Below are positions 8,943-19,800 of a DNA stretch of 64,000 nt, piece after piece; position 1 is the first letter of the stretch, and each line of letters starts with the position of its first letter. The stretch spans positions 372,001 to 436,000 of the forward strand of contig NZ_VTFS01000003.1 in the NCBI RefSeq assembly GCF_009671245.1, read 5' to 3'. A program made the position numbers and the translations under genes. This DNA comes from Marinicella rhabdoformis (GTDB lineage: Bacteria; Pseudomonadota; Gammaproteobacteria; Xanthomonadales; Marinicellaceae). The notes under the pieces are model-generated. The model was not told the origin of the DNA. It saw only the letters and a list, made by a program, of their open reading frames with translations, and ran no database searches.

Positions 8943-10334
8943 ATGAAAAACATTTTAAGCTCAATCACACTGGCGATTTTTGCCCTTTCACCTCCAGCAC
9001 ACAGCGCCGTTCACCTCAGCCCGACTGACACAGGCTCAGCCATCATTGTTCCGTTTTATACGGTTGCCAATCAAATGAATACTTTGTTGACACTGAACAA
9101 CACCAAAGACGAAACCAAAGCGGTAAAAATTCACATCAAAGAAGCAGCTCAAGGCGCGGTCGTTGCTTCATTCAATGTGTACCTGACACCGCAGGATATG
9201 TGGACTTTCGGTATGGGCTCAGATAACAGAAAATTGAAGATGATCAGCAACGATGCCTCATGCGCATTGGGTTTCCCCAATAATCAAACCATATCACCAG
9301 AAAACAATTGGTTGTGGACCAACGGCATCATTGAAATCATTGAGATGGGTGTGGTCAATGAAGTTGAGCCCCTGAATCCCGACAATTTAAGCTGTGCCGC
9401 TGTCTCAGCATTGTGGGAATCGGGTGGTCAATGGTTTTTAGACAACGAATCGGCCATGCTTCCAGCAACTGGCGGTCTACACGCCGAAGTGACTTTGATG
9501 GACGTCGAGCAAGGTCATTCAGCCAACATCCCCGTCATTCACATGGGTGGCTTTTATGGTGAAGATAAAATCCAACACACTGCAGCAGGTCTTGATATCC
9601 CAAATTTAGCCAGTGGCACACACAACAGCATGGTGATTCACAATGGTGAATTGATAGAAACCACCTGGCCGACTGGTTATGAGGCGATCAGTGCATTATT
9701 AATGAAAAGCACCTTGACCAATGAATTTAATTCTGAACCTGAAGTGTTGGCACAGACTGAATTGGTCATCAGTATTCCCACACTCTTTTATCATTTAAAC
9801 TCACAAGATACGGTAGCACCTTTTGATCGAGCTCAAGCTTTCTGGTTTCCTTACCTCTACAGGAACATCAGCTTCTTTGACCGAGGAGGCACTGAAAGAA
9901 AAGGTACTTGCCCTCGATGCGACCCACCTCCTCCTGAAAATCTTAGGCATTCAGTTAACAACTTCAGGCTTTTGTACCATGACATGGGAGATTTGTATTT
10001 TAGTTCATTGCTTTCAGCCACCAGTGACATTGCTCCAGACATAAACGCAGCCAATGAATTATGGCTTTGGGAACAAGATTATGTAGCTGCAAATACCACA
10101 AATGGCAAAATTTCTTTTAATTTGTCTAGATCAACCGGCCCCAGATCCGAAAATGACCGAGGCAGAGATTCAACAAATTCAAGCATTATGCATTTGTATA
10201 TTGGATTGCCTGTTGTTGGTTTTACCTACACTAAATTCACCAACGCCAATGCACAACCGGGCTTGCTGGCGCAATACGCCTTTGTTCGCGAACATTTTGG
10301 TGAGAAGAAAATCATTTTAGGAGACTCACAATGA
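8943..10334 (+). CDS. Secreted protein of unknown family, first of three tandem paralogues
   Basis: I do not recognise a named family. The 463-residue protein has a signal peptide (cleavage near residue 22, HSAVHLS). The N-terminal module (residues 22-135) carries GSAIIVPFYTV, NQMNTLLTLNNT and SFNVYLTPQDMWT. A middle section holds GGLHAEVTLMDVEQGHSAN and a TGYEAISALL element. The C-terminal block has GLPVVGFTYTKF and ends AQPGLLAQYAFVREHFGEKK. Four cysteines are shared with both paralogues: C107, C151, and a pair at C323/C326. These may form two disulfides, consistent with export. The pattern of short strands suggests beta-sandwich domains. Its stop overlaps the next ATG by four bases (ATGA), so the genes are translationally coupled. 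Confidence 0.8.
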   Translation: MKNILSSITLAIFALSPPAHSAVHLSPTDTGSAIIVPFYTVANQMNTLLTLNNTKDETKAVKIHIKEAAQGAVVASFNVYLTPQDMWTFGMGSDNRKLKMISNDASCALGFPNNQTISPENNWLWTNGIIEIIEMGVVNEVEPLNPDNLSCAAVSALWESGGQWFLDNESAMLPATGGLHAEVTLMDVEQGHSANIPVIHMGGFYGEDKIQHTAAGLDIPNLASGTHNSMVIHNGELIETTWPTGYEAISALLMKSTLTNEFNSEPEVLAQTELVISIPTLFYHLNSQDTVAPFDRAQAFWFPYLYRNISFFDRGGTERKGTCPRCDPPPPENLRHSVNNFRLLYHDMGDLYFSSLLSATSDIAPDINAANELWLWEQDYVAANTTNGKISFNLSRSTGPRSENDRGRDSTNSSIMHLYIGLPVVGFTYTKFTNANAQPGLLAQYAFVREHFGEKKIILGDSQ

Positions 10335-11752
10335 ATATATCAAAATTGACTACCGCCTTATTTTTAAGCTTAACCTTTGGTCACAGTCAAAGCGCAGTTC
10401 ATTTAAGTTCCAGTAAAACTGGTTCTGCCATCATCGTTCCTTTTTACTCGGTATCCAATCAAATGAACACGCTGTTGTCATTGAACAACACAACAGATGA
10501 CAACAAAGCCGTTAAGATTATTTTTAAAGAAGCCCAGAAAGGCGAAACATTGCTCTCTTTCAATGTTTATTTAACGGGTCAAGATGTTTGGACCATGGGC
10601 ACAGCCCAGTTTGATGAGGAAATAAAGTTCCTCACCTTAGATGAGTCCTGCACTGTGGGCTTTCCCGATCTTGATGAAGACATTTCCCTTAATTCTGAGT
10701 GGTTGTGGGAAAACGGCACCATAGAAATCATTGAGATGGGGACACTTAATGACCTCGACGCCCTGAATCCATATGACACAGACTGTGATGAAATGGCCAA
10801 TTTTTGGCATCCGGGTCAGATGTGGGACACAGACAGTGAAGATAAACTGTCTGCAGCCACAGGAGGTTTACATGCCGAAGTGACTTTGATGGACGTCGAG
10901 CAAGGCCATTCGGCCAACATGCCCGTCATTCACTTGGATGGTTTTTATGGCGAAGACAATATTCAACACACCAAACCCAGTACGGCCATTCCAAATTTAT
11001 CGACAGGAACACAGAACAGCTCAGTCTTCAGTAATGGTGAAAACATCACCACCACTTGGCCCACAGGTTACGAAGCCGTCAGTGCGGTATTAACGCAGCA
11101 TACCCTGACCAATGAATTCAATACTGAAACAGCAGTTGCTGCGCAAACTGAATTCATCATCAGCATGCCCACTTTACACTACCATTTAAGCGGTTCTAGA
11201 TCCCCTTTCAATACATACTCTTCCAGCAGCTTGAGTTTCTGGTTTCCTACACTGTATACCAACAAACAATATTTCAATAGAGCAGGTGAAATGAAAAGCC
11301 ATTACCCATGTGGCAATTGCTCACCCATTCCCCCTGAAGTCCTCAGGCATTCCGTTTCAAACTTTGTTTTCTTCCGACTTCCCGATGAACATATTCCTGG
11401 AGACATTTGGACTCGCCCTACGCCCATGTTAAGTGAAGTAAACCCTGATCATTTAGGCAACACACTTTTTATGTTAACCGAAAGTATTCCTTATGAAGCT
11501 TATGAACCTTGGTCATTTGTTAATGGCAAAATTAAATTTTTGCTTGAAGCTACAAATGACAGGGGAAGGAGCATAAGTGACCCTTCGATTGTCCACACTT
11601 TTCATGGCATGCCAGTGATTGGCTTTGCTTACACCAAATTCTCAAATGCCAATGCCCAACCGGGCTTATTGGCCCAATATGCTTTCATGAGAAAACATTT
11701 TGGAGAAAAGAAGATTGAAATCTCGCAACCGGGAACCGGAGTGGAAAAATGA
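10331..11752 (+). CDS. Secreted protein of unknown family, second of three tandem paralogues
   Basis: The 473-residue product has the same plan as its neighbours: a signal peptide ending HSQSAVHLS, the GSAIIVPFYSVSNQMNTLLSLNNT module, GGLHAEVTLMDVEQGHSAN, and an AQPGLLAQYAFMRKHFGEKK ending. The cysteine pattern is kept (SCTVGFPD, DCDEM, CGNC before PIPPE). The segment between the CxxC pair and the C-terminal block is the least conserved part of the trio and might be the binding face. The start codon overlaps the stop of the first paralogue, and its own stop overlaps the start of the third. All three should be made together in one transcript. Function unknown. Confidence 0.8.
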   Translation: MNISKLTTALFLSLTFGHSQSAVHLSSSKTGSAIIVPFYSVSNQMNTLLSLNNTTDDNKAVKIIFKEAQKGETLLSFNVYLTGQDVWTMGTAQFDEEIKFLTLDESCTVGFPDLDEDISLNSEWLWENGTIEIIEMGTLNDLDALNPYDTDCDEMANFWHPGQMWDTDSEDKLSAATGGLHAEVTLMDVEQGHSANMPVIHLDGFYGEDNIQHTKPSTAIPNLSTGTQNSSVFSNGENITTTWPTGYEAVSAVLTQHTLTNEFNTETAVAAQTEFIISMPTLHYHLSGSRSPFNTYSSSSLSFWFPTLYTNKQYFNRAGEMKSHYPCGNCSPIPPEVLRHSVSNFVFFRLPDEHIPGDIWTRPTPMLSEVNPDHLGNTLFMLTESIPYEAYEPWSFVNGKIKFLLEATNDRGRSISDPSIVHTFHGMPVIGFAYTKFSNANAQPGLLAQYAFMRKHFGEKKIEISQPGTGVEK

Positions 11753-13179
11753 TGACTTACGGTAAAAAATCAACAATTAAATATACTTTCTTGGCGGCCT
11801 TCATCTGTTCATCTGTACCATTTGAATCAAGCCACAGTGCTGTTCACTTAAGCGAAACTGAAACCGGTGCTGCCATCATCGTGCCTTTTTACACGGTATC
11901 CAACCAAATGAATACACTGCTGTCATTAAGCAACACCACGGACGACAACAAAGCGGTCAAAATACACGTCAAAGAGGCCAAAGCCGGAGGCTCAGTGGCT
12001 TCATTCAATGTCTACCTCACTGGCCATGACACTTGGACCATGGGCATGGGGCAAGTACCTTCAATCGATGGTGCTCGAATGAGGATGGTCAGTAATGATG
12101 AAACATGTACAACAGGTTTTCCAAATAACCAAGACATCGCCATTGCTAATGACTGGCTGTGGGAAAATGGCATCATTGAAATCATTGAAATGGGCACAGT
12201 TGATCCAACAGAAGCACCGCTGGTTCATCGCAGCTGTGAATTGATAGACCAAATGTGGCAAACAGATCAAGTCTGGACAAACAACAATGAAGATCAAATG
12301 TCAGCAGCAACCGGTGGTTTACATACCAAAGTGACGCTTATGGACATCGAACAAGGCCATTCTGCCAACATTCCCATCATTCACATGAACAACTTCTTTG
12401 GTGATGACAACATTCAACATACCGCCGCGGGTGAACCGACTCCCAATCTGTCAACTGGCTCAAAAGACAGCATGGTGATGATTGATGGCCAAACCTTTGC
12501 CACAACATGGCCAACAGGATATGAGGCCGTCAGTGCTTTACTTATGCACAACACATTAAAGAATGAATACAATTTAGATCCTGTATTGGCTGCAAAAACA
12601 GATTGGATCGTCAGTTTTCCAACCATGAGTTATCACCTTTCAAATCCAAATACAATTAAACCATTCCGCAGCAACAATATGAATGACGTGTGGTTTCCCT
12701 ATTTTTATAGCCACAATATCAGTATTTTTAATAGGAGTGGATTTGAAACCTATTTTTCATGTGGCTTAGGAACCTGCCCACCAATACCTACTGATACCAT
12801 TCAACATACTGTGGTTAACTTTGTTACACAAGCTGCCGAAAACTATTATCAATACCCTATTAACCCTTTACTGAGTAATGCTTCAGCGAATAACACGCAA
12901 ACCATAGTTGTCCCCAACAGAAACACCGGATATTCAAATGAATTTGAAAATGGAAAAATCAGAATCACTTTGGATCCCAATCACGGTTATACAGAAGCAA
13001 ATGACAGGGGAACAGACAGTACCGATTCGAATATCAGACATGAATACCACGGTTTGCCTGTTGTTGGATTCACTTATTCCAGCTTTACCAATGCAGCTGC
13101 TCAACCCGGTTTATTAGCACAGTATGCTTTTCTGCGCGAACATTTCGGCCACCAGAAGGTCATTGTTAATCCAGAATAA
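11749..13179 (+). CDS. Secreted protein of unknown family, third of three tandem paralogues
   Basis: The 476-residue protein has a longer leader (MMTYGKKSTIKYTF before the hydrophobic stretch) and is otherwise colinear with the two upstream paralogues. It shares SAVHLSETETGAAIIVPFYT, NQMNTLLSLSNTTDD, GGLHTKVTLMDIEQGHSAN, a CGLGTC pair in place of CxxC, and a C-terminal AQPGLLAQYAFLREHFG. The three copies resemble one another over the whole length, best in the N-terminal 300 residues, so they arose by tandem duplication long enough ago to diverge in loops. A strong hairpin terminator follows and closes the operon. Confidence 0.8.
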   Translation: MMTYGKKSTIKYTFLAAFICSSVPFESSHSAVHLSETETGAAIIVPFYTVSNQMNTLLSLSNTTDDNKAVKIHVKEAKAGGSVASFNVYLTGHDTWTMGMGQVPSIDGARMRMVSNDETCTTGFPNNQDIAIANDWLWENGIIEIIEMGTVDPTEAPLVHRSCELIDQMWQTDQVWTNNNEDQMSAATGGLHTKVTLMDIEQGHSANIPIIHMNNFFGDDNIQHTAAGEPTPNLSTGSKDSMVMIDGQTFATTWPTGYEAVSALLMHNTLKNEYNLDPVLAAKTDWIVSFPTMSYHLSNPNTIKPFRSNNMNDVWFPYFYSHNISIFNRSGFETYFSCGLGTCPPIPTDTIQHTVVNFVTQAAENYYQYPINPLLSNASANNTQTIVVPNRNTGYSNEFENGKIRITLDPNHGYTEANDRGTDSTDSNIRHEYHGLPVVGFTYSSFTNAAAQPGLLAQYAFLREHFGHQKVIVNPE

Positions 13180-13185
13180 CGAAAT

Positions 13186-13215
13186 AAGAAGTCATCACAC
13201 AGGAGATGACTTCTT
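13186..13215. terminator. Hairpin terminator after the paralogue operon
   Basis: A perfect 11-bp stem (13186-13196 with 13205-13215) has an 8-nt loop. It lies between convergent genes and may end both the paralogue operon and the glutathione peroxidase gene. Confidence 0.65.
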
Positions 13216-13222
13216 CAATTAC

Positions 13223-13705
13223 TTATGCTTTTAAAGCTTTTTCTATGTGCTTTTTAATGTCTTCTGGTTTTGTGGTGGGTGCAAATCTTTTGATCGGCTG
13301 ACCATCTTTACCAATCAAAAACTTGGTAAAATTCCACTTCACTTTCTTACCCAAAGTACCCGGCAATTCGTCTTTTAAATACTTAAAAACAGGGTGGGTT
13401 TTGTCCCCGTTGACATCAATTTTTTCGAACATCGGAAAGTTAACACCATAGTTTAGCTGGCAAAATTCTGAAATGTCATCGGCACTGCCCGGTTCTTGTT
13501 TACCAAATTGGTTACAAGGAAACCCTAAAATCTCTAAACCTTCTCCATGCAATTCTTTATACAAGGCTTCCAGCCCCTCATATTGTGGCGTCAGGCCACA
13601 CTTACTGGCTGTATTGACCACCAAAACAACTTTGTCTTGGAAGTCTGACATGTTCTGTTCTTGACCAGTGAGGGTATTGGCTTTTAAATCATAAAAATTG
13701 GTCAT
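13223..13705 (-). CDS. Glutathione peroxidase-family thiol peroxidase
   Basis: The 160-residue protein reduces hydroperoxides using a cysteine in place of selenocysteine. The peroxidatic C36 lies in VNTASKCGLTPQY. The GFPCNQFGKQEPG motif (residues 61-73) supplies the glutamine and a second cysteine, C64. W124-N125 in VKWNFTKFL complete the catalytic tetrad. The dimer-interface loop of classical tetrameric enzymes is absent, as usual in bacterial BsaA/BtuE-like members, which often use thioredoxin. No signal peptide, so cytosolic. It stands alone between two secreted-protein loci. Confidence 0.93.
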   Translation of the reverse strand: MTNFYDLKANTLTGQEQNMSDFQDKVVLVVNTASKCGLTPQYEGLEALYKELHGEGLEILGFPCNQFGKQEPGSADDISEFCQLNYGVNFPMFEKIDVNGDKTHPVFKYLKDELPGTLGKKVKWNFTKFLIGKDGQPIKRFAPTTKPEDIKKHIEKALKA

Positions 13706-13789
13706 TGTGTTTCCTTAAATAGAATACCCATAGATTTATGTTCAAATCTGGTAATTCCAAGTCTAATTGTTTTGTTAAGTTCAAACTAA

Positions 13790-13821
13790 AAAAAGCCTGA
13801 ATACAATTACTCAGGCTTTTT
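13790..13821. terminator. Bidirectional rho-independent terminator
   Basis: An 11-bp stem (13790-13800 with 13811-13821) has a 10-nt loop. On the minus strand the stem runs into seven T residues, so it ends the giant repeat gene. On the plus strand it is followed by TTTTTATTAT. Confidence 0.85.
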
Positions 13822-13852
13822 ATTATCCATTGTGATTTATTTTAAAGTTGCA

Positions 13853-16800
13853 TCAGGTTCTGAATCTCCTTTTGGCAACAACCCCCATAGACAACACCAT
13901 GATCAAAACTGCCCACACATTCAATGCGGGTACAGGGAATGTCCTTCCCAAAGTAGTCGGGTCACCAACTTCCGGTGTTAACGGATAATCAGTATCAACA
14001 GGATCTTGGCCACCTATGATGTCATCGTCTGGTGTACCGTCATTATCATGATCCCAGTGTGCACGTGCTTGATTTTCAAACCTATTACTTCCAGAACCTT
14101 GAATTCTGACGTCAAATGAAATCACTATAGGGTTATTCAACTGGTCTGGTGTGGCGTCAATTGGCGCTCCTTCATCTTCCCCTATCATTGCACTTAATTC
14201 AATGCGGTTTAAGCCAGCGTTAAATACAGGCTGTGTACAGGTTGAGGTTCCATATGGAGTACAAGTGGCATTACCTGCAAATGTTGTTCCTGCAGGAATC
14301 TCATCATAAATAAAAGTCGGTAATTCCCTGTTATTATTAGGGTTAAACCACCAGAATGTCCAACGAATCAACCTGTCATCCACTCCATCAAACTCACCTA
14401 TTTTAATCCCTACAGGCGGCTCTAGTGTCAAAGGTGTCACCTCATTATCGGTGTTGTTATTTGTTTCTGGATCAGGACCGTTGGTACCATCGTCTTGTAT
14501 CAGCACAATGTTGACCATTTCATTAACACCTGCAGGCAATGGATCATTAATATCAACAGAGAACGTTATTTGATTTGAATCACCGGCGTCAAGGTTACCA
14601 TGAACGTATATACAGGTGCTTCCAGCTGAGTTATCAGGCAGACATGACCAAGTGACCGAACTTGCCGTTTGATTAAACATGCTGTTATCAGGTACTGTTT
14701 CAATGATTTCAACACCCGTGGCATTTTGATTACCTTGGTTCCCATAATCTATAGTATAGACAACTGTATCTCCTGGACTTGCGTTGATCTCTCCGTCGGT
14801 TTTAGTCACGTACAAATCTGGAGCAGCTGTGACGATGGTTTGTTCATCATCGTTATTGTTGCTTAGATCCGGGTCTGGACCATTCGTCCCATCATCTGTG
14901 ATTGAAATTAAATTGACAATTTCTTCTTTAGATGAATTAAGTGTGTCCAATACCATAACTGCATACTGTAGGTTTTGCGGCCCATCATTCACCGCCAATA
15001 CAGCAGCAACATCATATGTACAAGTACTACCGGCAGTTCCGTCAGGCACACATGTCCAACCCGCAGAACTGTTAGTGGAATCAAATGTTGTATGCACGGG
15101 CACTGTTTCTGTCAAAACCACCCCTGTAGCATCTTGATTACCAATATTTTCATATACAATATCGTAAACGATGACATCACCAGGAGTTACTGGAGACTGT
15201 TGGTGTGTTTTTACCACTGACAAGTCAGGCGCTGCATTTACAGGTGTTACATCATTTGCCGTATTGTTATCAGGGTTCAAATCTGGACCATTTGTGCCAT
15301 CATCACCAATAGATACCGTGTTGACTAATTGCTCTACACCTGAAGGCAAGGGGTTATCTACAGTCACTGCAAATTGAATTACAGTTGTCGCACCACCACC
15401 GGCCAAGGCTCCCACATTAAATGTACAACTGCTTCCTGCATTGTTGTCAGGGGAGCAAACCCAAGCTCCGCTGCTTGCACCTGGATTGAATGTGCCATGT
15501 TGTGGCACCGTTTCCGTGATGACAACACCGGTACTACCTATATTACCTTCATTGCTGTAAGTGATATCGTAAATCACAGTTCCACCTGGTATGGTGGTTG
15601 TGTTTTGATCAGTTTTTAAGACAACTAAATCAATTGAAGCTCCACCGACGCCATCAATGTCATCATCCATGTTGTTTGATGTATCTGGATCAGGACCGTT
15701 GGTCCCATCATCTGCAATCGAAACAGTGTTTGAAATTTGATTTGTGTTGGCATCCAAAGGATCATCGAGCAGAACAGCAAAATTCACAGATCCAGAACCA
15801 CCACTTCCAACAACAGCACCAACAGCTAAAGTACAAATTGATCCCGCATTATTACTAGGAACACAATTCCAACCAGCCGTGCTGGCACCAGGTAAGAAAG
15901 TAGATTGCAAAGGAACTGTTTCAGTAATAACAACACCAGTTGCATCTTGATTTCCTATGTTTTGATAATTCAAAACATAGGTCAGGGTATCTCCCGGAGA
16001 TACAATGCTGACACCATCACTTTTGCTTATTGCCATATCTGGCGCACCACCTACTGGCGTGGTGTCATTGTCACTGTTATCACCAGGAGTAGGGTCTGGG
16101 CCATTGGTCCCATCATCTGCAATTGATCCAGTATTAACTATCTGGGTTAGTCCAGATGGAATAGGGTTGTCAATTTGTACAGCAAAATTAACTGAGCCAG
16201 TATCATTCGGATCCAAATCAGCAATAGCCAAAGTACAAGTGTTTCCAGCCGAACCATCAGGCACGCACAACCAGCCTACAGAACTGCTTCCCGACTCAAA
16301 TGTTGTTGAAAGCGGTACAGTTTCAGTGATTTCAACGCCGGTTGCTGTTTGATTACCAACATTCTCATAAGATAAAGTAAAGACCACGATTCCACCAGGA
16401 ACAACAGTGGCACCACCATCATCTTTGGTCAATGTTAAATCGGGTGCTGCATTTACCGGCGTATTATCATTGTCTTGATTGTTATTCAAATCAGGGTCTG
16501 GGCCATTTGTGCCATCATCTGCAATAGAAACTGAATTGTTTAATGTATCAACACCGTCAGGTAAAGCGTCATCTACAGTCACAGTGAAGCCAACACTGCC
16601 ATTATCACCCACATCTATATCACCAATAGCCAGCGTACACGTACTTCCAGAAGAGTTATCTGGCAGACAAACCCAAGCATCTGTGTTCGCACCAGGATTA
16701 TAAGTGGTGTATAAAGGTACCGTTTCTGTGATCACGACTCCTGTCGCGTCTTGGTTCCCTACATTATCATAATTGACAGTGTAGGTTACATCATTGCCAG

Positions 16801-19800
16801 GAATGACAGTGACACCACCATCATCCTTAGTCACAGCTAAATCGGGTGCTGCAAATACTGGAACAATTGTTGGGTCATCATCTGGACCTGTATCAGGGTC
16901 ATTACTCTCCTCATCTGGCAACTCTTGTGAAGACAGTAAAGCTTGATTAACCAGTTCCTCAACTCCGGTGGCCAGTGGATTATTAATGTTCACATCATAG
17001 GTAATGGTAATCATCGCACCAACTGCAACCGTTCCGATGTTAATGGCTACAGTAGTATCACCACCTGTATTACCTGTGTTTACAGTTCCTTGTGTGGTTG
17101 TGACTGAGCCAACCACCAATGCGCCATTAGGGTCTGGAATGTCGGTTAAATCAACCAATGTAGCAACGGCATCACCACTGTTGGTGATTACCAATGTATA
17201 TCGCAAAGTATCACCCGGGCTGACATTGGTTGATACATCCGCGTCAATAAGTAAAGCCGCTGACTTGTCCACCTCTAACTCAGGTAATAATAATTGATCA
17301 CTACCAATCACCGGCCCTAATTCACGCTCATTAGGGTCATCACCTGGCAAACTACTTGCTTCTGTTAATGTTGCCGTATTATCAATCGTCGTTGGCAATA
17401 CCACATCTCCACGTAGGGTGGCATTGAATGTAAAGACCAAAACTTCATTAGGCTCTATCGAATTATCAGGTGCCGTCATGGCGCCATTCGAACTGATTGA
17501 TACTGTATGTTCAAAGGCACCAGGACCTGCCACATCATTGAACAAATATCCTGCTGGTATTGTCACAGCTGAGAATCCAGCCACATCCCAAACATTGGTA
17601 TCGAATACATCCTCTAACACCAAATCATAAGCAGCAGCAGTTCCACCGGTGTTATTGAGTGTCAAAGTGATGGGAACAACTAAGTTGTTCACTTGGCCAA
17701 ATGATTTGGCCAGACCTAAATTAGGCTCTACAACTTCAATATCTGCACTGTCATTCAAAACTGTATTGGCACCAAATGTAAATGTGGCATTGTTCGTCAA
17801 CAACAAACCATCAACATTCAACGGATCATCCACAACACGAGCAGTAACAGTAATGGTCAGTTGGTCATTAACATTAACCACACCATTGGGGACATTGGTA
17901 ACTGTTCCAAAATCAAAAGTAACTGTGTCATTGATGCCATTGGCATCTGCATCCCTGTCAGAGAATACAGGCGTACCCGGCAAGGTTGTTGTCAAACTTC
18001 CTATAGAATCAACAGTTGCACCGACCACTTCTAATAAACCACCATCAGCAGCCACGGGTAATAAATCTTGAACCACTCCGTTGGTTGTTGTGCCTTCTGG
18101 GAATATAACTGTCAAAGTGAAATCTATGGTTTCTCCAATGGCTAAATCAGGGAGCAACATATCATATTGATTATCACCCGTATCTGACAGTGAAGAATTT
18201 GCAGTGACTTTCATGATTGCGGGATCTGGAGTCATGAATGTTGTTTGGTCCATATCAGAAGAATCACGTATTTCTGCGCCGTTACCCGGGGCTGTACTGT
18301 AGCTCAAAGTGGCAGTGTTTTGATATGTTTCATTAGGATTAACCAATAGATCAACCTGAACCTGATACTCTATGGTACAGGAATCTGCTGATAGTGTCAG
18401 AGGGTCTATCGTAAAAGCAATGGTCGGATCATTGGATGAATCAACAAAAATGTTTGAGCAGCTACCCATAACTGTGGCGTCATTGATCCAGCTTGTTCCA
18501 GGGTTCGGTAACACATCTGTCACACTGATGTTAAAGGCATCTGCTGTTGAATTAGCAGCATGATCAATGGTCAATCTGTAAGTTAATTGATCGCCTGCAT
18601 CTGCCGTAATTGAATTAGGCACCGTTTCTTTGTTAACCGTAACGACAGGCTCGACTATATCGATGTCAACATTGGCTGTAGCCGATCCTCCATCTGAAGT
18701 AAAAGTCGCGTTATTGGTTACATTGTCTATCAACGTCTGATTGACAGCTTCATCAACTACAACAGCTACCACCTCAAATACTATTTGATCATTTCCATTT
18801 GAAACACCATCGGGTGAGTTTGTTAAATCGCCCAAATTCCAAGTCACTACATCGTTGTACCCATCTGTAGGCAGTGTATCGGAAACAGAACCGGCCAAAC
18901 CAACCGAGATACCCGGACCTGTGATGTTTCCGATTGAAATAATTTGTGAGCTAACAACATCCATAATAGCAACGGTGTTTGGCAATTGATCAACCATCAT
19001 GGCATTGGGTGTGGTTCCCTCTGGCAATGTTGCTCTTATTCTATAGGTCACTTCTTCGCCAATCGTTACATCGTCTTCAGGCCCCGATATGGCAGTGCCT
19101 GTAGTCAGCACTGATGTATTGAACACTGTTTTCTCTAAACCACTGGCTGTGATGGTCACCTGATGATTATTGGAAGTCATGCCATCACGCTCTTCAGCTG
19201 GGTCTCCAGGCATTGATGACCAGTTGATATCAACAGTATTGGCAATGACCTGTTCAGGAGTGACTGTATTTTCTACGATCAAATCGTATGAAATGGTTGA
19301 CACCGCATTCAAGGGGAAGTCCGTCCAGCTGGCAGAAATCACACCTGCGTTGTGCATCAAAGTCCCTCCGTCTGGAGCCTCTCCTCCATCAAAACTTAAA
19401 TTTCCGTTGTAAATCAAACCTGCTGGTAATGTATCAGAAAGTGTCACCTCAAAAGCACGCGCACTTGATACAGGGCTAGAATTAGAAACGACAACAGTAT
19501 AGGTAATAATATCACCTGCATCTGCTGTAGTCACTGACCCTGTTTTAGTTACTGTCATGAGGGGTTCTACCACCTCAACATCGGCAGAACCTGAAACATC
19601 AAGTCCTGAACTGTACTGAATCAGCACGTTGTTAGTGAGTGTTTCTGTGCCTGCATTCACCGCCGCATCAGCGACAACCGCCCTGACTTCTATGACAATT
19701 CGATCGTCATCATTGACCACGCCATCAGGTGCATTCGTCACAGAACCAAAATCAAAACTGACTACATTGGCAGGGCCAATGTTTGCAGTAGGTGCTGGGT

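Noticed and set aside
14440-16860. Regular repeats that could be mistaken for a CRISPR array or satellite DNA
   Set aside because: The period is about 405 bp, always a multiple of three, and the units encode similar protein domains.
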